Below are positions 23,648 through 29,670 of a stretch of DNA of 34,490 bases, piece after piece. Below the pieces are notes generated by a model. The model worked only from the letters and a program-made list of their open reading frames with translations, ran no database searches and was not told the origin of the DNA. Position numbers and translations under genes: made by a program. Within the stretch, counting starts at the first letter, position 1; every line of letters starts with the position of its first letter. Source of the stretch: Holdemanella porci (GTDB lineage: Bacteria; Bacillota_I; Bacilli_A; Erysipelotrichales; Erysipelotrichaceae); NCBI RefSeq assembly GCF_019052655.1, contig NZ_JAHQVB010000016.1:1-34490 (forward strand). The letters are read 5' to 3'.

Positions 23648-24244
23648 ATGAATATATATGAATGTATATACATGGTTCAAATGAATGATTTTACAGAAAT
23701 GAAAAATTTGATTCAATACTATAGACCTATGGTGACGGACATATGGGCGGATGTCTTTGTACGAAAGGCAAACACAATTCTTTGCGAAAAAGAAGAATTC
23801 TATCGTCATGCCGATTTATTGTTGTATCATTGTATATTTGAATATCGAATGGATCGTGCACTTTCGTTTTCAGGATTTTATAGGCGTTGCACTAAAAATA
23901 AGGCCTATGATATTTTGCGTCATAGCATAAGAAAGCAGTGTTACTCAAATCAAACCTGTATTAGTTTAGACCAAAGAATTCGTGAGGATACAAAACTATA
24001 CTATGGTGATGTGAACATGTTCGATTCATTAGAAGTTCATGATGTTGTTTTAGATAAACTCATGTGGGAATATACAAAAAATCGTATAAACCGTGTTTTT
24101 GGTAAAGATTATGTACAGATCATTGACTATCGAATGGAGGGCTATACTTTAAAAAATATAGCGGAAGAACTTGGCTTAAGTGCTTCAAAGGTAAGTTTTA
24201 TGTTTGAAAAGGTAAAAAAGTGGTATACGACAATTGACAGTTGA
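23648..24244 (+). CDS. SigH-like sigma-70 family factor
   Basis: A 198-residue sigma-like protein. The middle part (FSGFYRRCTKNKAYDILRHS, then SLDQRIREDTKLYYG) fits region 2, and the C-terminal YVQIIDYRMEGYTLKNIAEE plus LGLSASKVSFMFEKVKKWY is a region 4 helix-turn-helix. In Bacillota the gene between rlmB/yacP and rpmG-secE-nusG is sigH, so this is a diverged positional equivalent. SigH and ComX relatives control early sporulation or competence; which genes it controls here is unknown. The ATG at 23648 is preferred because AGGTGA stands five bases upstream. Sequence similarity to classical SigH is modest. Confidence 0.75.
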   Translation: MNIYECIYMVQMNDFTEMKNLIQYYRPMVTDIWADVFVRKANTILCEKEEFYRHADLLLYHCIFEYRMDRALSFSGFYRRCTKNKAYDILRHSIRKQCYSNQTCISLDQRIREDTKLYYGDVNMFDSLEVHDVVLDKLMWEYTKNRINRVFGKDYVQIIDYRMEGYTLKNIAEELGLSASKVSFMFEKVKKWYTTIDS

Positions 24245-24263
24245 CTGGATAAAATGGTACATT
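24234..24263 (+). promoter_or_regulatory. Possible rpmG-secE-nusG promoter
   Basis: TTGACA (24234-24239), inside the end of the sigma gene, and TACATT (24258-24263) with an 18-base spacer. The -35 is perfect, the -10 matches four of six. Confidence 0.5.
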
Positions 24264-24288
24264 TATTGAGTTAAGGAGCGTGAAGGAA

Positions 24289-24438
24289 TTGGCAGATAAA
24301 GTTGTTTTGACGTGTACAGAGTGTTTATCAAGAAATTATACGACCCCAAAGAATAAGAAGACCAACACGCAACGTCTTGAAATTAAAAAGTATTGTCCAA
24401 AGTGTGGCAAGCATACTTTGCATAAGGAAACAAAGTGA
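24289..24438 (+). CDS. rpmG: Ribosomal protein bL33 (zinc-binding form)
   Basis: A 49-residue large-subunit protein. Reading from a TTG start gives [18 protein letters not shown] and ends [17 protein letters not shown]; the two CxxC pairs identify the zinc-binding (C+) form. TTG at 24289 is preferred since AAGGAG (24273-24278) lies ten bases upstream and the residues match the family start; a GTG at 24280 is in frame but too close to the binding site. Its place before secE and nusG is the normal Bacillota order. Confidence 0.92.
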   Translation: MADKVVLTCTECLSRNYTTPKNKKTNTQRLEIKKYCPKCGKHTLHKETK

Positions 24439-24447
24439 GGAATCCAT

Positions 24448-24645
24448 ATGAGTAAAGAAAAAAAAGAAAGAACATATTCACCATCAAAAGTGTTCAAAGA
24501 ATTAAAAACTGTTAAATGGCCAACATTTAAAGAATTAATGTCATCAAGTGGTTTGGTAATCGTATTTACAGTATTATTTGGTTTGTATTTCTTTGTTTGT
24601 GAGGTTTTATCAAGCGGTCTTGTGAAAGTGATCGTTGGCGCATAG
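24448..24645 (+). CDS. secE: Preprotein translocase subunit SecE
   Basis: A 65-residue single-span membrane protein that clamps the SecY channel. The amphipathic N-terminal part ends in the conserved FKELKTVKWPTFKELM, followed by one membrane helix (GLVIVFTVLFGLYFFVCEVL). Size is normal for Gram-positive SecE. It lies nine bases after rpmG and ten before nusG. Confidence 0.95.
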   Translation: MSKEKKERTYSPSKVFKELKTVKWPTFKELMSSSGLVIVFTVLFGLYFFVCEVLSSGLVKVIVGA

Positions 24646-24655
24646 GGAGGAAAAT

Positions 24656-25201
24656 ATGTCAGAGTTAAAAAAAGAATGGTATGTAGTAAATACATATGCA
24701 GGTCAAGAAAATCGTGTAAAAGAAAACTTGGAACGTCGTGTAAAAACTATGGGTCTTGAAGATTCTTTGTTCCAGATCGTTGTTGCTGAAGAAAAAGAAA
24801 TTGAATATAAAAATGGTAAACCAGTAGAAAAAACACACAATCTATTCTCTGGTTATTTATTAGTGCAAATGATCATGACAGATGAAGCTTGGTATGTTGT
24901 ACGTAATACACCAGGTGTAACTGGATTTATTGGATCAAGCGGAAAGGGTGCTAAACCATTCCCAGTAGCTCAAGAAGAAGTTGATGCTGTATTACGTCGT
25001 CTAGGACGTCAGGATGTAAATGTTCAAGTTGATTTTGAAGTGGGAGACCGTGTAGAAATCACAAATGGAGCTTTCAAAAACTCCGAAGGTGTTATTGAAG
25101 CTATGGACGAAGAAAAGAAAGAAGCTACAGTTCTATTAATCTTATTTGGTCGTGAAACACCAACAGAAATTCCATATATGGATTTAAAGAAAGTCGACTA
25201 A
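24656..25201 (+). CDS. nusG: Transcription termination/antitermination factor NusG
   Basis: A 181-residue elongation factor that binds RNA polymerase and couples transcription to Rho or the ribosome. The N-terminal NGN domain reads KKEWYVVNTYAGQENRVKEN and later FSGYLLVQM and VRNTPGVTGFIG; the C-terminal KOW domain reads VGDRVEITNGAFKNSEGVIE. The ATG at 24656 follows GGGAGG. The ribosomal genes rplK and rplA that usually follow nusG are absent; a terminator containing the stop codon comes instead. Confidence 0.96.
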   Translation: MSELKKEWYVVNTYAGQENRVKENLERRVKTMGLEDSLFQIVVAEEKEIEYKNGKPVEKTHNLFSGYLLVQMIMTDEAWYVVRNTPGVTGFIGSSGKGAKPFPVAQEEVDAVLRRLGRQDVNVQVDFEVGDRVEITNGAFKNSEGVIEAMDEEKKEATVLLILFGRETPTEIPYMDLKKVD

Positions 25202-25215
25202 GACTTTCTTTTTTT
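25186..25215 (+). terminator. nusG terminator with the stop codon in its loop
   Basis: AAAGAAAGTC (25186-25195) pairs perfectly with GACTTTCTTT (25202-25211), with a GACTAA loop containing the TAA stop of nusG and a U-run to 25215. Confidence 0.9.
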
Positions 25216-25224
25216 AGGTGAATT

Positions 25225-25995
25225 ATGAAAACTTTAGTATTTGACTTAGATGGCACAATGTATCGTGGGACGCAGATTATTGAGAGTGCTCATCAATTTT
25301 TAGATTATTGTATCCAAAAGGACATTCCATTTATTTTTTTGACAAACAATTCGATGCGTACCCCACAAGAAAATGTAAAGCATATGGAAGAGATGGGATA
25401 TACAAATATTAAGCCAGAGATGTTTTATAATAGTGCCATGGCAGCTAGCCAATATGTTAAGAAACATTATGAAGGGAATAAAGCTTATTACATTGGAAAA
25501 CAAGGCATGAAAGATGCATTGAATCAAGAAGGTTTTATTATTGATGATGAAAATCCAGATTTTGTCTTTATAGGATTGGATAAAGATGCCACATATGCAT
25601 CTTACTCAAAAGCTCTATCTTTGATTTTAAATGGAGCCAAAATTATTGGGACAAATAATGATCGTATTTTAGCAAAACCAGGTGGATTTGAAGTTGGTAA
25701 TGGCAGTGTCGTAGATATGTTTGAATATGCAGCTAATCAAAAATCCCCTCGTATTGGTAAGCCAAATCGAGCGATTCTTGATTTGTGTTTAGAATATTTT
25801 GGCTTAAAAGAAGATGAAATTGTATTAATTGGTGATAATCTAGAAACGGATATTAAACTTGGGTATGAACAAAATATTGAAACGGTGCTTGTACAGACGG
25901 GGGTTCACAACAAGGAAGATATTGAACGACTAAAAATTTATCCAACTCATGTAGTGAATACGTTGATGGATTTAGTAGGCTATAATTTTGACTAG
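25225..25995 (+). CDS. NagD-like HAD-IIA hydrolase
   Basis: A 256-residue HAD phosphatase of the type IIA (NagD/AraL/PNPase) family. Motif I is VFDLDGTMYRG with both aspartates, motif II is FLTNNS, and motifs III/IV are GKPNRAILDLCLEYFG and IGDNLETDIKLGYEQNIETVLV. The large C2 cap sits between motifs II and III. It likely dephosphorylates sugar phosphates or nucleotides; the substrate is not predictable. AGGTGA gives the binding site, but it begins right after the nusG terminator with no room for a promoter, so its mRNA must come from read-through. Confidence 0.9.
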   Translation: MKTLVFDLDGTMYRGTQIIESAHQFLDYCIQKDIPFIFLTNNSMRTPQENVKHMEEMGYTNIKPEMFYNSAMAASQYVKKHYEGNKAYYIGKQGMKDALNQEGFIIDDENPDFVFIGLDKDATYASYSKALSLILNGAKIIGTNNDRILAKPGGFEVGNGSVVDMFEYAANQKSPRIGKPNRAILDLCLEYFGLKEDEIVLIGDNLETDIKLGYEQNIETVLVQTGVHNKEDIERLKIYPTHVVNTLMDLVGYNFD

Positions 25996-26012
25996 TATTT
26001 TTATTGAATTAT

Positions 26013-26021
26013 TGGTATAAT
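26013..26021 (+). promoter_or_regulatory. Extended -10 promoter of secG
   Basis: TGG-TATAAT (26013-26021) is an extended -10 about 30 bases before the secG start codon. Confidence 0.6.
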
Positions 26022-26050
26022 CGAAATATCGTAGAAGGTGTGATGAAAAA

Positions 26051-26281
26051 ATGAAAGATATATTAAATGTGGTTTTAATGACATTATCTGGTGTTATTAT
26101 TATATTGACATTATTACAAAGTGGTAAATCAGACGGGTTGTCTGCTGCCTTTACAGGAAGTGGAGATTTGAACTTGTTTGCGGTACAAAAAGAAAGAGGT
26201 CCTGAAAAAGTTATCTCTCGTTTAACTTTGTTTTGTGGAATTTTGTTCTTTGCGATTGTAATCGCATTGCAGATTGTGTAA
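26051..26281 (+). CDS. secG: Preprotein translocase subunit SecG
   Basis: A 76-residue protein with two membrane helices (NVVLMTLSGVIIILTLLQ and LTLFCGILFFAIVIALQIV) and the typical middle loop QSGKSDGLSAAFTGSG. It is the accessory subunit of the SecYEG channel. It is followed by a terminator and then rnr, the usual Bacillota pairing. Confidence 0.94.
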   Translation: MKDILNVVLMTLSGVIIILTLLQSGKSDGLSAAFTGSGDLNLFAVQKERGPEKVISRLTLFCGILFFAIVIALQIV

Positions 26282-26283
26282 TT

Positions 26284-26306
26284 AAAAGACCGTTAAGGTC
26301 TTTTTT
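26284..26306 (+). terminator. secG terminator (possibly partial)
   Basis: AAAAGACC (26284-26291) pairs with GGTCTTTT (26297-26304), GTTAA loop, U-run to 26306. With rnr starting 21 bases later, some read-through must feed rnr. Confidence 0.85.
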
Positions 26307-26326
26307 CTGTTTTAAAGGAGGAAAAA

Positions 26327-28393
26327 ATGAAAGAAAAGATCATTCAATATCTAGAAGAAAAAAAAGAATGTAAAATACGCGATTTAGAAAAAATAGTAAG
26401 ACCTAAATCAAGTAAAGAATTTACAGAAATGGTGAAGTCTTTAAATGAATTAGAAGATGAAAAATTGATTTATAACGATCATACAAGCCTATATTTGATT
26501 GATGATATACATTTTATGGCTGGAAGTGCAAAAGATATTTCCAGATATGAAATTGCTGTATTTAATGAAAATAATAAGGTGTATGTTCCGAAAAATAAAA
26601 AGATGAAGATCTTTGATAAAGATGAAGTTTTAGTGCGCTTAAAGCCAGAACCGTCTTTAATCAAAGTGTTTAATCATGGATTGACAAATATTACAGGAGT
26701 TATGATTCTTAAAAAGAAGAAAACATTCTTCTATAGCGATTTAGATTTACACTGTTCAATTCGTGTAGTCAATGAAAAAGAATTTAGTTTTAAAAAACGT
26801 ACAAAAGTTGTATGCCAAATTGTGAAGTATGCAGATCCTCTAGAAGTAAGGATCATCCAAGTCTTAGGACATCCAGACGATGCAGGCGTAGATATTAGTG
26901 CTATGCTTACGAGCAACCAAGTTCGTCAGGTATTTAATGGGAAAATTGTAAAGGAGTGTAAAAGAACCCCGGCAAAAGTACAAAAGGATGAACTTGAAAA
27001 TCGTAAAGATTTAAGAAATCTATTAACTGTCACAATTGATGGGGATGACGCCAAGGATTTTGATGATGCGATATCGATTGTGAAAAATGAAAAGGGATAT
27101 TTATTGTATGTACATATTGCCGATGTTTCACATTATGTAAAAGAAAATAGTGCCCTTGATCAAGAAGCCTATTTACGAGGAAACTCTATATATGTTTGTG
27201 ATCGAGTTGTGCCTATGCTTCCATTTGATTTGAGTAACGGTATTTGTTCATTAAATCCAAATGTAGACCGTTTAACGATTACTTGTGCTATGCAAGTGGA
27301 TGAGAGGGGAAATCTATTAACATATAATGTCTTCCCGAGTGTGATTCATTCCGATAAGCGCTGCACATATAAAAAGGTAAACGCATGTTTAGCTGCAGAT
27401 GAAACTATACTGGAAGAGTATTCAGAAGTTAAAGATTTATTGTTTACTCTAGAATCTTTAGCTAAATTATTAAAGAAACAGTCACACAATCGTGGATGTA
27501 TTGATTTTAATACCAAAGAAGCAAAGATCATTATGGATAAAAATGGTTATCCTGTAGATGTAACAGTTTTAGAGCGCGGTTTTGCCGAACAAATGATTGA
27601 AGAATGTATGATCTTAGCCAATGTTTGTGTGGCTCACCATATGCATGTGAATAAAATTCCAAGCATGTATCGTGTGCATGAAAATCCAGATCCTAAAAAA
27701 GTGGCGACAATCTGTACCGTTGCGAATTCTTTACGTATTCCATTTGATTTCTATCCAGATGAAGTAAATGCTAGCCAAATCCAAAAATTCTTAGAATCGA
27801 TTCAAGATGAAAATTCATATGAAGTCTTGTCTATGGTAGCTTTGCGTTCTATGCAAAAGGCGCGTTATGATGCGCATTGTTTAGGACATTTTGGTTTGGC
27901 ACTTGAAGAGTATTGTCATTTTACAAGTCCAATTCGTCGTTATTCAGACTTAGTTGTACACCGTATGCTGCATGCATATTGTTTTAATGAACAAAAGCGT
28001 ACACCATCAAATGATGAAAAGAAAATCGAAAAACAGGCTTTCCATATTTCTGAAAAAGAAAGAGATGCGATTATGATGGAAAGAATGGTGAATGACTATA
28101 AGAAGGCGCAGTTCATGGAGAAAAGAATTGGTCAAGTTTTTGAAGGAACAATTGTTGGTGTGATGAGTTTTGGTTTCTTTGTGGAAATGGATAATACAGT
28201 GGAAGGACTTGTTCCAGTTCATACTTTATCAAATGACTTCTACGATTATGATGAGGATACAATGACTTTAAAGGGACAGACGCATGGTAAAGTGTTCCAA
28301 ATGGGAATGCGTGTACGTGTTGTTTGTACGGATGTCCAAAGAGAAAAAGGACAAGTGACATTTAGTTTGTTAGAAAGAAGAAATCATGATTAA
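26327..28393 (+). CDS. rnr: Ribonuclease R
   Basis: A 688-residue 3'-to-5' exoribonuclease that degrades structured RNA and takes part in trans-translation quality control. It has an N-terminal helix-turn-helix, cold-shock domains, the RNB catalytic domain with TIDGDDAKDFDDAISI (about residues 234-249, the four metal-binding aspartates) and a C-terminal S1 domain (GQVFEGTIVGVMSFGFFVEM). A strong AAAGGAGG precedes the ATG. The basic C-terminal tail found in many RNase R proteins is short. smpB, which usually follows, is replaced by a VOC gene that overlaps the stop by eight bases. Confidence 0.95.
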   Translation: MKEKIIQYLEEKKECKIRDLEKIVRPKSSKEFTEMVKSLNELEDEKLIYNDHTSLYLIDDIHFMAGSAKDISRYEIAVFNENNKVYVPKNKKMKIFDKDEVLVRLKPEPSLIKVFNHGLTNITGVMILKKKKTFFYSDLDLHCSIRVVNEKEFSFKKRTKVVCQIVKYADPLEVRIIQVLGHPDDAGVDISAMLTSNQVRQVFNGKIVKECKRTPAKVQKDELENRKDLRNLLTVTIDGDDAKDFDDAISIVKNEKGYLLYVHIADVSHYVKENSALDQEAYLRGNSIYVCDRVVPMLPFDLSNGICSLNPNVDRLTITCAMQVDERGNLLTYNVFPSVIHSDKRCTYKKVNACLAADETILEEYSEVKDLLFTLESLAKLLKKQSHNRGCIDFNTKEAKIIMDKNGYPVDVTVLERGFAEQMIEECMILANVCVAHHMHVNKIPSMYRVHENPDPKKVATICTVANSLRIPFDFYPDEVNASQIQKFLESIQDENSYEVLSMVALRSMQKARYDAHCLGHFGLALEEYCHFTSPIRRYSDLVVHRMLHAYCFNEQKRTPSNDEKKIEKQAFHISEKERDAIMMERMVNDYKKAQFMEKRIGQVFEGTIVGVMSFGFFVEMDNTVEGLVPVHTLSNDFYDYDEDTMTLKGQTHGKVFQMGMRVRVVCTDVQREKGQVTFSLLERRNHD

Positions 28394-28766
28394 GGGAATT
28401 CACCATGTTGCATTTAAATGTGAGACCCAAGAACAATATGATGAAATGATTTGTTTCTATCATGAATTATTAGAACTTCCCGTATTGAGAAAGTGGGATA
28501 CAGGCATTCATTTAAATTGTTTTAATAGTTGTATTGAAATATTTTTGGATGGCACAAAGTCAGTTGGGGAAGGATGTATTCGTGATTTTGCGTTTGCGAC
28601 AGATCATGTGGATGAACTTGTTGAAAAAGTTCGTAATGCTGGCTATAGAGTGAGTGTGGAGCCTAAAAATGTAGATATGAAAACAAATCCAGTTTCTCCA
28701 ATTCGAGTGGCTTTTATTGAAGGTCCGCTTCATGAATCTATTGAATTATTTTGTGAAAAGGCATAA
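28386..28766 (+). CDS. VOC (glyoxalase/dioxygenase fold) protein
   Basis: A 126-residue single VOC domain with paired beta-alpha-beta-beta-beta modules. Candidate metal ligands are His6 or His7 (GIHHVAF), Glu52 (NSCIEIFLDG) and the late Glu119 (HESIELF); the pattern resembles glyoxalase I or methylmalonyl-CoA epimerase relatives but no specific reaction can be assigned. It starts inside the end of rnr. About 30 bases after its stop a new promoter opens the ankyrin/EF-G operon. Confidence 0.88.
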   Translation: MIKGIHHVAFKCETQEQYDEMICFYHELLELPVLRKWDTGIHLNCFNSCIEIFLDGTKSVGEGCIRDFAFATDHVDELVEKVRNAGYRVSVEPKNVDMKTNPVSPIRVAFIEGPLHESIELFCEKA

Positions 28767-28783
28767 TTGGTAGGTTTTCTGTC

Positions 28784-28797
28784 CAAGTTGGTACTTG
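28784..28797 (+). promoter_or_regulatory. Inverted repeat just upstream of the leader-peptide promoter
   Basis: CAAGT-TGGT-ACTTG is a perfect 5-bp inverted repeat ending two bases before the -35 box, a usual position for a regulator site. It is short enough to arise by chance. Confidence 0.35.
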
Positions 28798-28799
28798 AT

Positions 28800-28827
28800 T
28801 TGCACTAAATATTTTCTTTGTTAGAAT
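28800..28827 (+). promoter_or_regulatory. Promoter of the leader-ankyrin-EF-G operon
   Basis: TTGCAC (28800-28805) and TAGAAT (28822-28827) with a 16-base spacer. Transcription should start near 28834, giving a leader of about 155 bases before the ankyrin gene. Confidence 0.6.
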
Positions 28828-28856
28828 GGAATCAGTTAAACAAAGGAGTGATTGAG

Positions 28857-28919
28857 ATGAATCAAGTTCAAGGCGTAAAAGTAAATAAAAATTTCAATCT
28901 TTTCTTTGTACATATGTAA
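28857..28919 (+). CDS. Putative 20-residue leader peptide
   Basis: AAAGGAG (28842-28848) stands eight bases before an ATG that opens a 20-codon frame beginning MNQVQGVKVN and ending NLFFVHM. It is hydrophobic only at its end and has no recognised family. Its stop TAA (28917-28919) runs directly into the 5' arm of an intrinsic terminator, and the structural genes follow. This is the layout of translation-controlled attenuators such as the leader of tet(M). A secreted signalling peptide is a less likely alternative, as no secretion signal is seen. That it is translated is inferred. Confidence 0.5.
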   Translation: MNQVQGVKVNKNFNLFFVHM

Positions 28920-28947
28920 ACTGGGGTGAACTATCATTCCAGTTTTT
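28918..28947 (+). terminator. Attenuator-type terminator after the leader peptide
   Basis: AACTGGGGTGA (28919-28929) pairs with TCATTCCAGTT (28934-28944) with two G-T wobbles and an ACTA loop, extended by one A-T pair, and is followed by a U-run. It lies between the promoter and the ankyrin gene, so it must be bypassed for downstream expression. Confidence 0.75.
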
Positions 28948-28988
28948 CTGTGATTTCAAGAGCAATAATGATGAGGAGGATGATTGAA

Positions 28989-29660
28989 ATGGATCAGAAT
29001 TTTAATAAGGTATTTTGGGATGCATGTGCGAATGGAGATTTCCCAATGGTTTGTTCTCAAATCAAAGCAGGAGCGGACGTAAACTACCAGAATGGTGATG
29101 GCCGTACTGCATTGATGCGTGCAAGTAAGCGTGACCGTAAAGATGTTGTGCAGGTTTTACTTGATAATGGGGCTGATGTGAATATTTCAGATAATAAAGG
29201 GAAAACAGCTTTAATGACAGCTGCAAAAAAAGGTAATAAAACAATCTTAAAGGCTTTGATTGATGCAGGTGCAGATGTCAATGCCAAAGATGACAGAGGA
29301 CGTACAGCTTTAATGCGTGCTTGCTTATTAGGACAAGATCGTTGTGTTGAAGTATTATTAGATGCTGGGGCAAAAATCAATGATCAAGATGAGGTAGGTC
29401 GTAGTGCTTTAATGGAAGCTTGTATTGCGTTTAAGCGTGACACAATTCACTTATTGCTTGAAAGAAACGCAGATGTAAACTTATTTGATAATAATGGTGT
29501 AACTGCATTGATGCGTGCAGCTTATGGAGGATATCCAAGTTTAGTGGAAAAATTATTGGCATATGGCGCTGATAAAGATATGACAGATAAACAAGGTAAT
29601 GTTGCATTAGATTATGTTCGTGAACATTGTAGAGCTCAATTAGAGCCAATCTTAAGATGA
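28989..29660 (+). CDS. Ankyrin-repeat protein
   Basis: A 223-residue protein made almost wholly of 33-residue ankyrin repeats. About six are clear, each with the TALM-x-A and GADVN signature (for example GRTALMRASKRDRKDVVQVL and GKTALMTAAKKGNKTILKAL). There is no signal peptide or membrane segment, so it should be cytoplasmic and act by binding a partner. The ATG at 28989 is chosen because AGGAGG (28975-28980) is nine bases upstream; the nearer ATG abuts it. It lies ten bases before an EF-G paralogue, the most likely partner by context. The partner is inference only. Confidence 0.93.
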   Translation: MDQNFNKVFWDACANGDFPMVCSQIKAGADVNYQNGDGRTALMRASKRDRKDVVQVLLDNGADVNISDNKGKTALMTAAKKGNKTILKALIDAGADVNAKDDRGRTALMRACLLGQDRCVEVLLDAGAKINDQDEVGRSALMEACIAFKRDTIHLLLERNADVNLFDNNGVTALMRAAYGGYPSLVEKLLAYGADKDMTDKQGNVALDYVREHCRAQLEPILR

Positions 29661-29670
29661 GGGTAAGCGT

